A stretch of DNA of 64,000 nucleotides. Source: Theileria orientalis strain Shintoku (Eukaryota; Apicomplexa; Aconoidasida; Piroplasmida; Theileriidae). A program made the translations under genes and the position numbers. Within the stretch, counting starts at the first letter, position 1. Every line of letters begins with the position of its first letter. A model generated the notes under the pieces. The model was not told where the DNA came from. It saw nothing but the letters and a program-made list of their open reading frames with translations, and searched no databases. The stretch is taken from NCBI RefSeq assembly GCF_000740895.1, contig NC_025261.1:1550001-1614000 (forward strand), read 5' to 3'. Of the stretch, positions 19,408 through 29,909 are shown one piece after another.

Positions 19408-21297
19408 CTACAGTTCGAGCACGTTGAGTAGAACGTCGTGTCTGTGTTTAGCTATTGGGCTAACGATGTTGAGGTACGATAGGGAGTAGCACGTGTGGTA
19501 CAGGTCAGGCGACTTGTTAGGCTTGTCCCTGAAGCCGCCCCCAGTCTGAGCAACCGCGAGCACGTAGCACCGGGTGAGCAATTGGATCAGTTCGTCGGCT
19601 CTTCCAGTACCACTGGTACTGCTGACGATGTGTAGCACGGCGCCGATCCAAAAGGAGTAGCAGGAATCGACCAACTTGTGAGGCCTGCCCTGGAAGCCAA
19701 ACTGACTTGTGACTCTGCGCACTGCCCAGTAGTGGAGCTTGTTCAGGTTGAGTCTGTGCAGTTGCCCAAGCAGTGCCAGACATGCCACTCCGCAGTAAGT
19801 GTAGCCGGCGTGAGCCTCAAGACCCGGTTCTGCAGCGATGCCGCCCTCGTAGGTCTGGCAACTTTGAACGAACTCCGCTGTGTTTCTCGCGAGCTCCTCA
19901 GTGAGTAGGCCCGTCATGCTCGCACAGGCGACGGCGCAGTATGTGCTCCTGGTGTCGTACTCTCCCCCGTAGGTTGTGGTGAAAGCGCCGCTATCCAGCT
20001 TCATGTCCATCAGGAACGAGTGGAGCTTACGCGTGTCCACCTCGTGCAGCGAGTGCAACATCCTGAGAACACAAATCGCCGCGTATGAAGTGGCCACGTG
20101 CCCCCGTTGGAACCTTCCGCCTCCGAAGCCTCCGCGCTCTTCATCCCAACACAGCAGGAGAGTTTGAACGGCCCTAAAGAAAGTTAACAACGTCTACTAT
20201 AGTTAACAAAGTCTAGTATAGTTAACAACGTCTTCCGAATTAGAGTGCTAACGATGTAACTGCGTTATAATACCTCTCCTTGTAAGGGACGATGTCTTCT
20301 CCCAGCAAACACAGTGAGTGCAAGGCCCAGTATACTATCCAGGGACGCGAGGAGTCCAAGTATCCCAGGTTTATCATCTTGGTCGGCCCAGTGCACGACA
20401 AGTGGCCCTTCAAGTACCTCAGGTGCCTCTCAGACTTAAACGGCGACACCGACACGCACAGGTGACAGAACCGTCTCAGTACGTGCTGGCCGTGTTCCGT
20501 GTACCTGATGCCGACATAATTTCCCTGTACAAATTCACTGGAACCAGCGGTACTGAAAACATCACTGTCATGACTCTTTGTGTAACTGCGATTAAACGGC
20601 ACATCGCTAATGAACTCCAACACTAGTCTACAGACTCTAAATTTAAGCAAATTTGACACTTCAGTCTTCGAGTAAACGAGCTCATCTGGGTCATCCACTG
20701 CCTCCTCATTAAGCTCACCTAATTTGCTCAATACAGACTCATTCGACTTAGTTTTAACTGATCCATCTTTATCTGATTCACAACCAGTTCTAGAGTTGGC
20801 ATTGAGAGAGCCACCTTTAGTAGCTACATTCCTTGTAGACTCTTCAGAACAGCCGAACATATTGGCGCCAGTCATCCTATCAAACGAGCGCAGGGTAACT
20901 CCTGACGAAATAAGATTCTTGAGTGCCAATGCTATTCTAGACGAGTACACCTCATTGCAATCATGTTCAACCAACTTTTGACTCTCGACTGACTCCTCTA
21001 TGTTCTCCGAGCCCTTATTTTCTGACAAGTCGTCGTCTTCGCACACCGAAACGACATATTTTATAAGTAATTCCGATACGTAGTCTATGATATATTCCTC
21101 TAAGGCAATATATTTTTACTGTAACTAACCATTCTCGGGACTCAAATCCTCCTCGTCCTACGAATAAATTATAATTATGTGTATATGAATACCTTTTCAG
21201 ACGAACTCTCTCCATCTATAACCAATAATATCACATTATTCAGTTTAAATAAAAATTTCTCTACTCTGTTCAAATGTTTATTCCTTAAATAGTCCAT
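19408..21297 (-). CDS. FNTB: Protein farnesyltransferase beta subunit, four exons
   Basis: Predicted exons (minus) 21193-21297, 21130-21157, 20274-21099 and 19408-20173, all GT-AG and in phase, about 574 residues. The catalytic subunit attaches farnesyl to CaaX cysteines in the cytosol with an alpha partner. Diagnostic motifs: a S-R-P-W-I-V-Y-W-x-L-H-S-L before the last junction, then G-G-F-G-G-G, D-x-R-S-T-Y-C, C-Q-T-Y-E-G-G, E-P-G-L-E-A-H-A-G-Y-T-Y-C-G, and K-L-V-D-S-C-Y-S-F-W, which supplies the zinc Asp and Cys. G-G-G-F-R-D-K-P-N-K-S-x-D-x-Y-H-T-C-Y supplies the zinc His. The SSC-type zinc site and lipid pocket therefore look intact. The N-terminus is extended by over 100 residues relative to human, with a Ser/Glu-rich insert. 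The start is the first in-frame ATG, though the frame is open a further 75 bases upstream. Confidence 0.9.
20182..20235. repeat. Intronic 19-bp tandem repeat, nearly three copies
   Basis: AGTTAACAACGTCTACTAT at 20182-20200, a diverged copy at 20201-20219 and a partial copy at 20220-20235, all inside the last FNTB intron (20174-20273). Confidence 0.88.
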
Positions 21298-21444
21298 GGG
21301 CAATACGTCGTTTTTACAATTAAAACGTGAATCAACATAGAATGTGACAAAGAACTCAGTTAAGGCACATAACTAATAACAAAATATAATGTCTTTAAAT
21401 ATAATACAATTATTTAATCAGTTCATCGATATAAAGAATAGGAA

Positions 21445-23828
21445 ATGATGTATTCTGGTAATGGTGTAAGGGACAATGCCAGCTTAATCAAGAGACACAA
21501 AAGTCTACAAATTGCCTACACATTTGAAAAAAAATTACTAATTAATAAAGATGATAATTATGCAAATGATATAAATAAAAATGGAGCCGTTTTGAAGAGG
21601 AAAAATAGTAGAAGGTCAGACCAGGCTGTCCGCAGTAACGGGCATGAAAATAATACATTTAATTGCTCCGCTGATGATGAAACTGATATGAAAATAGCAA
21701 GATACATAGATGGAATAATACTTACTTTGTCGAACGAGGATAAATATTCCAAAAATAATAGGTTGAGGAGTAGCAGTGTTCTCAGCTCTAAGCCTAAGAA
21801 TACAACTTTAAACAAGCTTCTTTCCACCAGGTTGTGTGAGATAGTTAAAATTAAGGAATCGTGCAAGTGTAAAGAGAAAGAAGGTCCTACAAGGAAGACT
21901 ACTTTTAGGATATCAGAATCGTGTGCAAAGCAGTACCATGAGATAAAACCGGTGCTAAATTTATCCGAAGCTAGGAACGATTCTTCGCTTTTAAACTCCT
22001 GTTTAAAGAGTCTAAAGTGGAAGGGTTGCAGCTACAATGCTGGAGATATATACTGGTTCGGGTTCTCAATTAGTTTCAATCAAATGTGTGACATGATTTC
22101 TAGAAATAAATGTGTAAGCTACTCCAGGATGATGATCAATAAGTACCCAGACATGAACGAGATAACCAAAAAGAGCTACTTCTATCACCTTTTGAACACC
22201 TACAGTGTGTATCTCGGAGATGATCAGTGGTTTCCTAAGAGCTTCAGTATGCCTGAGGACTTGAAGAGGGTGTTACACACCCTGGAAAAAGATGTTCCTC
22301 TTATATTTAAGCCTTCTAATGGCTCCATGGGCCATGGTGTAAAGCTTGTGACCGTTCCTCATGATATTACTGACGAAATGCTCCTCAATTACACTGCTCA
22401 GGAGTACATTGCACGTCCCCTGCTGCTGAATGGCAAAAAATTTGATATCAGGGTCTACCTTCTGCTGATTGGTGAAACAAGGGCCTTCATCTACAAGAAC
22501 TCGCTCGTCAGGGTCTGCACTGAGGAGTACAGTTACCCTTCAAAGGACAATTCTAAAAACAACTTCATCCACCTCACCAACTACAGCATCAACAAATCCA
22601 ACGTTTCAAGCTACCACAGGGGCGACCTGGACGATGAAAGGAACAACAAACAGTTACTCTTTCCCGTGTTGGATAATCTCGAGGACGTAGGCTACGATAA
22701 GAAGGAGATATGGAATCAAATTGTCAACATCTGTTCACTGGTGTGTGGTACCGTGGGCCCCGAAATCCACCTCAACAGCCGATTGTCCACTTCAAAGAGT
22801 ATTTAAGCCACTATATGTATATACAAATAGTGTTTTTACTTGTTTTCACCCTTATTATCTTTATTTTAGGTAAAAATCTCAGAAAAATGCCCGGATACTT
22901 CCAAATACTAGGATTGGACGTGATAATTGACTCGTATGGAAAGGCCTGGCTTCTTGAGGTAAACAGTTGCCCTAGCCTCAAAACGAGCTACTTTGATGGC
23001 AAGAACTTCAAGGAAGACTCTGTGGATTTGAGGGTAAAGGTGCCTCTGGTGACTGGAGCCCTGAATCTAGTACACCAATACGAATTCCTTAAAAAATCAA
23101 AGGATTCGCAGGCAATGAACTTCAAAGACGGCCCAAACCTCAGTAAAGTTAGACAAACTCCCTCAAATGTAGCTGATACTGAAAATGGTGGCATAGATAA
23201 AAATCATCCAACGATCAATTGCGAAAATATTATTGATGATATTGATGATGATTGGGAGGAGGTTGGAATTACCGGCTCAGGGAGACTTGAAAATCTAATG
23301 AGGCTGTTCAAAATAGCTAAGAGGGAGAACTGGGAAACAAACACACTTTCAAAAAGAGAATGGATATCCTTTTGCACGTCTGGAGGCATAACAGATCTGG
23401 CTAGCCTAATAATGATCATAATGTCAAAATACACAGGTACGAAAAGTAAACCTAATATTAGCTTAGAAAACAAAATTGCTGCCAATTGTGAAAGTGATGT
23501 CTTGAAAAATGAAAGTTACATGTCTGGAAAAAATTTGGTGTCCCAAATGTTCTCAGAATCCGTAGGAAGGCATGGAAGAGAAGGAGAAAGAAGAATTTGC
23601 TTCTCATACTTTGTGTACATTCTGGGCCAAATTTCAAAATTGGTGGAAAAATGGATTAAGAAAACACAGAGAGAAATCGTATACAATATGTGTGAAAAAT
23701 ATAAAATAATGATTAAACTGGATGAGCTGGATTGGAAAACATATCAACCTCACAAATCATCAGAAAAAATAAAAGTGGAAGTTACAGAGGATTTATTAAA
23801 TCTTTTAAATCATAATTTTAATTTGTGA
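21445..23828 (+). CDS. Tubulin-tyrosine-ligase-like (TTLL) enzyme, two exons
   Basis: Exons 21445-22798 and 22870-23828 are joined in phase 1 (donor GTATTT, acceptor TTTTAG) and give about 770 residues. The ATP-grasp TTL domain spans about residues 195-530. Its signatures are L-I-F-K-P-S-N-G-S-M-G-H-G-V, the substrate-binding R-P-L-L-L-N-G-K-K-F-D-I-R-V-Y, H-L-T-N-Y-S-I-N-K and, after the intron, L-G-L-D-V-I-I-D and W-L-L-E-V-N-S-C-P-S-L. The polyglutamylating TTLL enzymes carry this set; they modify tubulin tails with Glu. The N-terminal 190 residues are basic and unrecognised. The C-terminal 240 residues are helical. It diverges from FNTB across a short 147-base spacer. Whether it is a glutamylase or glycylase cannot be decided here. 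Confidence 0.9.
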
Positions 23829-24026
23829 CTTGGTTGTTTTGTAAAAAAAAATGTATAAACGTGCCTTAATTATGATTCAATTTTAATATTTGTGTAAATG
23901 TGAAACGAGATAAAGTAATAACACACTTTTAACAAAATAGGTCATTTTAACAATGTAAATATTAAAAAATAATAGTTTTGAAAAGGGAAGGGAAATACAT
24001 ATTATATCGCATAAATTAAACATAAA

Positions 24027-27000
24027 ATGAATAGTATAAATCAACAATCACGGCCCATGGAAATGAATGAAAATTCATATCATGGCGACATCTCAGACGA
24101 AGATATGAAATTGATAAAGCATTTGACGTGGCTATACGGAGGTTATAGTATGCGAAGAAGAAATGTTAGCGATCTATACGAGAAAGAAGAGAGTTTAAAT
24201 GAAAATGTAGAAGCTGTGCAAGTTAGGAGTAAAGGAAGGCCTAAAAAAGATCGTGGAAAACAGCAAAAACCGTATATGGACGAGAAAAATGTGACCAGAG
24301 GCCGTAAAACACTCAACAAAAGTCCCAATCAACATCCAGGAAATAAATTGCAAAAAAAGCATGAAAACTGGAACGGAAAACAGAAAAATAGAAGTATATC
24401 TAAAGTATTGTTAGAAAACGATGAATATATTATGATAAAAGGAAGAAAGGTAAATACAAGTAAGGAGTATATGTTAAACGAAAGGAAAGGAAGGAATAAA
24501 TGTAAAAGAAATGGAATATACAATATAATGTATGAAGAAAATGAATTGAACAATACGGAAGAAGGATATTTGACAGGGAAAAAAAGTAAAACCGTCCAGA
24601 AAAGAAAAAATAAAAAAAGAGGATTAGAGTATTCGAGTGTGCATACACACGGCACTGGAATAAAGATTGCAGTAATAGAAGAAGAAGATGGGAAGATAGA
24701 CGAGAATGGAATTGGTTCCAAGGAGAAAAGGATCGGAGAAGGAGGTGGTAACATGTATGATAGCAGTGGAGTGCAAGGAAGGGAAGTTGATGGAAGCGTT
24801 GAGTGGAGTAACAAGGACGATATAGCGTGGAAGCTGGAAAACGCAAGGTATCTGTTGAACAGAAGGCTCAAGTACTACTACGAAATGGAAATGAACGACC
24901 GAAGAAACCCGAGCTGGCCAATAAACTACAGCCTGCAGAATAAAATAGAAGACTTCATAAGTAAGAAGATAGCAGACGCGACGGAGTTCAGAAGCAAGGA
25001 GCCGACGACGCTGTCGATATGTAACCAGTTCGCACTGCAGAACCACGAGGCAATGGTGGCGGACAGCGACAGAGTGCACTACTACAGAGCAGCAATATTC
25101 TGGACAGGCTACAGCGAAGATCAGTCACCAGGAGTGGCAAGTGGAAGAAACAGAGTGGAAGGAATCATGGAGACAGAGGAGAGCACATTGGAAGGCACTT
25201 TTACGAGTGATAGCATGGAGAAGGATATGGTAAATATAGAAGTCAACAACATTGATAGCACTGTTGATGCCGTTGACATGAATAGGATGATGGTTGGCCA
25301 TGTGAACGTTACTAAGGGTGGTGACTTGGACGATGTGATCACTACCAATGTGGACAGTACGATCATTGGGAGTGTGAAGAGTACGGTGGATGGTGACATG
25401 GAAGGTAGAGCACAGGGGATGGTAACATTGAGTGCACCGATTGGTGGAAATAATGCTGCGATGGAAACGACCACGGATGTTAGTAACTATAACGAGGAGT
25501 GTGATGCGGCCGACATTAGAGGAAACTTTGGCACTAATGATACGACGCCAAGCATGGGAGGAAGCATTGAAGAAGGGCTGGAGTACAAAGGAGGATTTGA
25601 AAACCTGGAAAGCATAGACGGAGGGCTGAACGAGTGTTTCGAAAAGAGCTTTAAGGAGTTGGAGACGCTGCACAGCAAGTTTACGTCGAATTTGGACTAT
25701 AAAACGGGAGGGATGGCGTACGAAAACGGGCTTTCCGTACTGCCGCAAATAGAAACTAGCTTGAACACGTGCTACAGCGACTCGCTGCACTCGAGGAGCA
25801 CGAGCGTCAACCTGGACAGCTCAATCTACAACGAAAGCGAAGACACAATCAGCAGCGTTAATGGAGGAGTCAAGTACTACTGCACAGGCAAAAAGATACT
25901 GGAGATAGGAACGGGGCCAATGTGCGTGTTGGCAATGAACGCACTGAAGGCAGGAGCGAAGTCAGTGGACGCATTGGAAGTGTCAGACCACGCATCGAGG
26001 CTCGCAGGGAAGCTGATGGCAGCGTACGGCTTCGACAACATCATCAAGGTCTTCAACACGCACTCGAAGCAGTTCATATTTAACCAGAACGAGTACTTCG
26101 CAGGCTCAAACAGCAACGCGGCGAGCACGATCACGAGTGCGAGCGTCAGTCTGAACAACAGCGCAGACAGCACGACTACGAACAAAGCCTCTGCCAGCAG
26201 TATTGCAGAAAACGTGAGTGCTATCAGCAGCATTGTTGAGAACAACTCCAGTTACGATGCAAACGAAGACTGCGACGGCAGTCATAGAATCAGTAACGTC
26301 ACGGGCAACGGTACCACTACGTTTGGAAGCACCACTAGCCTTGCCGGCAACACTAACCTTGCAAGTGGCGCCGATAACTACGATAGAACGCACAGCATGA
26401 CCAACGTGAAAAGAAGTAGTAGCAGTAACCTGGCGAGAGGAAGCGTCAGCGGGAACTGCGACAAGAACGGCGAGGTCACGAGCGCCGGCCCGAAGAAAGC
26501 CAAGTACGACCCGGCGGTCGAGTCGCTGAATGGAGACCACGGCGGAAATAGGGCCGGCGGCGAAGGAGTGGAGCTTAGTCTGCCGGCGTACCCGCCCTAC
26601 GACATGGTCATCAGCGAAATACTGGGAGACTTCGCAAGCCAGGAAGGAGTGGCGGACGTCTTCCTGGACTTCCAGAGAAGAATACTCTTCGAAAACAAGG
26701 CATTCCTGGACGAAGTGAAGAGCATACCCTGCAGAGTCTCAACCATGTTCGTGCCGAGCTTCTTCCCAGACGCAAGCAACATACTCAACAAGTCGAGCTC
26801 GGACAGAGAAATGACAATATTCTCCCCGAGTAAGAAGATGCTGCAGTCAGTAGGAATGAGAATAGATAACCTGCCAGTGTGCGAGGAGTGGCGGCCGCTG
26901 GAGCACATAGACCTGGAAAGCTGGATGCTCCCGCAGATGTGCCAGCACTACGTAAACGTGTTCAAGGTGGCGAAGTTCGGAGAGGTCGCAGGCCTCCTGG

Positions 27001-28427
27001 TGGGAATCGACGTGGAAATCAGGCCGGGCGAACACTTCGGAACGCGCTACGGGCAGTGCGAGTCGTGGTACACGAACCTGCTGATGTTCGACCGCGAGTA
27101 CACGGTCTTCGAGAAAGACCTTATCGTGGTCTCGAGCGTGGCGAACCTGACGAACTACACGAAGGTCAACTGCGACACGAGCAAGATACAGGTCTCGAGG
27201 CCGTCGTACAGCTTCAGGGCCTACATCCTGTCGCCAATCAACTTCGAGGCGGCGAACTTCGCAATTCTGCAAACCGCTCTGGCTGGAAAGTCGACGGAGT
27301 CGAGGCCCAGGCCCGGAAGAAGACGAAAAACAGGAGTGGTAGACAATGGTGTGACAGACGAAGATGTAACCATGAGTAGTAGCACATTCGATGATGTAAA
27401 TATTAATGGTAAAAACGGAGTTACCAGTGATGAAGAAGACGAAGATGTAGAACATGATGTGGAAAATGTAGAGGATGCAGTAGAAGATGTGGTTGAGGAC
27501 AAAGATGTTTGCAACCTAGAATATGTAGTAGAAAATGTGGAAAATGTAGCTGAGGATTTAGACGAGGATGTAGTAGAAGACCGAGAACTGGTGGAGGAGG
27601 AGCGTCAAGAACAGCAATCAGAAAAGGCCTCTGAACAAGAATCACAAAACACAGTACAAAGTAAGCGAAGACGAGGAAGACCAAGATCAAAATCAAGATC
27701 AAAATCGAGATCAAAATCAAGATCGAGATCCAGGTCAAAAGTTCCAGAGCCAGCACCAGTATATATAACTAGCGTTGACGCAGAAGTGTTCGATCTTGAC
27801 GAGTTTCTTAAAGGCAATGCATACAACGTCTGTACGAATAACACAACCTCTAGATATAACGACACAGCCAATGACTCTGCTGCTACCAATAAAAACTACT
27901 GCGACGCTGCAACAAATAAGGACTCTGCTGAGACCACCAGTAAGGTTACCGCTAACACTAAAAACTACTCCGATGATACGGCCAATGATACCTCAAGTAC
28001 GACCATCGATCACTCTACTGATAGCAATAACTCCGGTGCAAAGAAAAATGGCACTACAGTCACAAATGGTACGAATGGTACGACCGTAAAGGGGCAGTAC
28101 AGCGTTAAGTTGAAGTGTAAAGAACTGAAGGAAATGAGCTATGACGTTACAAACAGGACGAAGATTAACTTCTATAACCTTAATAAGACGCACGAGGCAG
28201 TGAGCACGAAGTGCAAGTGCCCAGACGACATACTGGAGGGACAGGAGTATGTGCAACTGGAAGGGGAGATATACAAGGTGATACACAGGCCGGAAGTAAT
28301 ATACATCGACTACGACGAACAGACGTCGACAATATACTACGACACACCATGCGCAAAAAGGAAGATGCACACAGACCCGCCGAAGAGATACAATAAAATA
28401 AAGCTTAAAACGGCTAAATCAATGTAA
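24027..28427 (+). CDS. Divergent arginine methyltransferase-like (PRMT) protein with AT-hook-like tails
   Basis: 1466 residues, single exon. The Rossmann SAM-binding motif I is I-L-E-I-G-T-G-P at about residue 625, with post-I A-L-E-V-S-D. A roughly 140-residue Ser/Asn/Ala insert follows, then V-I-S-E-I-L-G-D-F-A-S-Q-E-G. Its two Glu have the nine-residue spacing of the PRMT double-E loop. A beta-barrel-like region to about residue 1090 includes E-S-W-Y-T-N, where canonical enzymes carry a THW loop, so the family is divergent. The first 300 residues are basic with a K-G-R-P-K-K hook. The C-terminal third holds an acidic Val/Glu run, then R-R-R-G-R-P-R-S followed by Ser-Lys/Arg dipeptides, an AT-hook plus RS-like tract. 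A nuclear arginine methyltransferase is plausible; activity is unproven. Alternative: a pseudo-enzyme scaffold. Confidence 0.72.
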   Translation: MNSINQQSRPMEMNENSYHGDISDEDMKLIKHLTWLYGGYSMRRRNVSDLYEKEESLNENVEAVQVRSKGRPKKDRGKQQKPYMDEKNVTRGRKTLNKSPNQHPGNKLQKKHENWNGKQKNRSISKVLLENDEYIMIKGRKVNTSKEYMLNERKGRNKCKRNGIYNIMYEENELNNTEEGYLTGKKSKTVQKRKNKKRGLEYSSVHTHGTGIKIAVIEEEDGKIDENGIGSKEKRIGEGGGNMYDSSGVQGREVDGSVEWSNKDDIAWKLENARYLLNRRLKYYYEMEMNDRRNPSWPINYSLQNKIEDFISKKIADATEFRSKEPTTLSICNQFALQNHEAMVADSDRVHYYRAAIFWTGYSEDQSPGVASGRNRVEGIMETEESTLEGTFTSDSMEKDMVNIEVNNIDSTVDAVDMNRMMVGHVNVTKGGDLDDVITTNVDSTIIGSVKSTVDGDMEGRAQGMVTLSAPIGGNNAAMETTTDVSNYNEECDAADIRGNFGTNDTTPSMGGSIEEGLEYKGGFENLESIDGGLNECFEKSFKELETLHSKFTSNLDYKTGGMAYENGLSVLPQIETSLNTCYSDSLHSRSTSVNLDSSIYNESEDTISSVNGGVKYYCTGKKILEIGTGPMCVLAMNALKAGAKSVDALEVSDHASRLAGKLMAAYGFDNIIKVFNTHSKQFIFNQNEYFAGSNSNAASTITSASVSLNNSADSTTTNKASASSIAENVSAISSIVENNSSYDANEDCDGSHRISNVTGNGTTTFGSTTSLAGNTNLASGADNYDRTHSMTNVKRSSSSNLARGSVSGNCDKNGEVTSAGPKKAKYDPAVESLNGDHGGNRAGGEGVELSLPAYPPYDMVISEILGDFASQEGVADVFLDFQRRILFENKAFLDEVKSIPCRVSTMFVPSFFPDASNILNKSSSDREMTIFSPSKKMLQSVGMRIDNLPVCEEWRPLEHIDLESWMLPQMCQHYVNVFKVAKFGEVAGLLVGIDVEIRPGEHFGTRYGQCESWYTNLLMFDREYTVFEKDLIVVSSVANLTNYTKVNCDTSKIQVSRPSYSFRAYILSPINFEAANFAILQTALAGKSTESRPRPGRRRKTGVVDNGVTDEDVTMSSSTFDDVNINGKNGVTSDEEDEDVEHDVENVEDAVEDVVEDKDVCNLEYVVENVENVAEDLDEDVVEDRELVEEERQEQQSEKASEQESQNTVQSKRRRGRPRSKSRSKSRSKSRSRSRSKVPEPAPVYITSVDAEVFDLDEFLKGNAYNVCTNNTTSRYNDTANDSAATNKNYCDAATNKDSAETTSKVTANTKNYSDDTANDTSSTTIDHSTDSNNSGAKKNGTTVTNGTNGTTVKGQYSVKLKCKELKEMSYDVTNRTKINFYNLNKTHEAVSTKCKCPDDILEGQEYVQLEGEIYKVIHRPEVIYIDYDEQTSTIYYDTPCAKRKMHTDPPKRYNKIKLKTAKSM

Positions 28428-28735
28428 ATAGCACTCACGTACACATCTATGTAGGAATAAACACACGCGTATGAATGTACGAACACAAATGAATGTATGC
28501 TTGTTGTTTAATAGAAAATGAGATGATATTGAGCGTGGTAAGTGAAGGGGTGCTGAAAATATGATTAAAAGTCAATAATATAAGTAGTAGCTGTGGTGTA
28601 TAGTTGCTTAAAGAATTAGTAAAACGTTAATTATTTATTAGATTGTTACTTTATGATCTTGTATTATAGTTTATAAAATGTTTTTAACATGATTTGATGA
28701 GTGAACATTGTATAGTAGAAGATAAATGGTCATAG
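28428..28735. other. Intergenic between methyltransferase and FCF2 genes
   Basis: Tandem genes on the plus strand with a 308-base AT-rich spacer. Nothing recognised in it beyond the expected promoter. Confidence 0.5.
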
Positions 28736-29536
28736 ATGGATTCCAACACAGCATCTCTGACCCCTGAGCAATTGGAGCTGGTTAAATTTGGAAGTTTGGG
28801 CTCAAAAAAGTTAAGAAGACTTTATTTTAACTCTGTTGAGTCAAACTCGGGTGAAGCTTCTACGCTTAATCCCAAAGTCACAGCCGCTGGCGCAACTGGT
28901 GATAGACCAGAAAACGCCGCTAACACCAATATAGATGTTAAATTGAATTTAGATTTAAATAATTATTTAAAAAGAGACTTCAACAGCGTTTCTAAAACTG
29001 ACAGTCGCAGCACTGGTTACTCCCATGGTCATGATGCAACCGGCGTCACCAGAAGCAAATCCAGGAGTGGCGCCCCTGTAAGTCCCAGTAAATCAATAGA
29101 ATATAAAAGGTCAGATAAAAAGAATGATACTGAGAAGGAGTGGGCCGCGATAAGGGAGGCTGAGCCGACTCACACAGCTTTGAGGGAGTGGAAGTCAATA
29201 CAGCTGAGAGGATTCGTGGATCCCAAAAGGTTCTACAAAAATACGAAGAGTAAGCTGGAAGAGATGCCCAGGCAGTTCCAAATAGGGAAGATAGTCAGCC
29301 AGTCGAAGAGCATAAACTTTGGCAACATTGAGGACGGCAGCAAGTCGACGCCGAGTGGCTCCACCAGTCAGTCGAAAGGCAGGAGAAGAACGAGAAAGAA
29401 GCCGAGCTTGATAACAAGCATGTTGAAGGACGACAAGGGCTGGGTGAACAAGAGGTACAACGAAATACAAAGTGAAAAGACTAAGGGGTCTAAAGGCTGG
29501 TACCAGCGCCAGCTGAAAAAAAGGAAACGAGGATAA
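28736..29536 (+). CDS. FCF2: FCF2-family pre-rRNA processing factor
   Basis: 266 residues, single exon. The Fcf2 domain occupies about residues 140-250. It has W-A-A-I-R-E-A-E-P-T leading to a helix, the hallmark D-P-K-R-F-Y-K-N, then M-P-R-Q-F-Q-I-G-K-I-V. A basic tail ends with R-T-R-K-K-P-S-L, W-V-N-K-R-Y-N-E-I-Q and a terminal K-K-R-K-R-G. In yeast Fcf2, and in human DNTTIP2, this region is needed for early cleavage of pre-rRNA in the nucleolus. The N-terminal 130 residues are Ser/Asn-rich and poorly conserved, as usual in the family. It is convergent with the NSR1-like gene, itself a ribosome-biogenesis candidate. Confidence 0.87.
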   Translation: MDSNTASLTPEQLELVKFGSLGSKKLRRLYFNSVESNSGEASTLNPKVTAAGATGDRPENAANTNIDVKLNLDLNNYLKRDFNSVSKTDSRSTGYSHGHDATGVTRSKSRSGAPVSPSKSIEYKRSDKKNDTEKEWAAIREAEPTHTALREWKSIQLRGFVDPKRFYKNTKSKLEEMPRQFQIGKIVSQSKSINFGNIEDGSKSTPSGSTSQSKGRRRTRKKPSLITSMLKDDKGWVNKRYNEIQSEKTKGSKGWYQRQLKKRKRG

Positions 29537-29659
29537 CAACACTAACAGTGTGGTTAAATATGGTGTACAATATATATATATATACGTGCGAACGACTTTG
29601 TATACTTAATAGCTGTGATAAGCCGAAATGAATGGGCACATTAGCAATATCTAACACAA

Positions 29660-29862
29660 GGTGGCAGTAACAATACCAAATACAAAATGCCAATAACAAT
29701 ATTAAATACATGTTGGCAGTAACAATACCAAATACAAAATGCCAATAACAATATTAAATACACGGTGCCAATAACAATATTAAATACACGGTGCCAATAA
29801 CAATATTAAATACAAGGTGCCAATAACAATATTAAATACAAGGTGCCAATAACAATATTAAA
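29660..29862. repeat. 26-bp minisatellite, about 8 units
   Basis: Units of the form GGTGCCAATAACAATATTAA plus six bases follow each other at exactly 26 bases. Two variant classes alternate in the first four units and the last units are nearly identical. It fills the gap between the convergent FCF2 and NSR1-like stop codons, so it is probably transcribed in one or both 3' UTRs. Confidence 0.9.
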
Positions 29863-29909
29863 ACAACATGGTATAAAAGGCAGTGAATAACACTCGTTAG
29901 CATATTTGG

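Noticed and set aside
29660..29862. CRISPR-like array
   Set aside because: Units are contiguous at 26 bases with no unique spacers, in eukaryotic DNA; it is a minisatellite.
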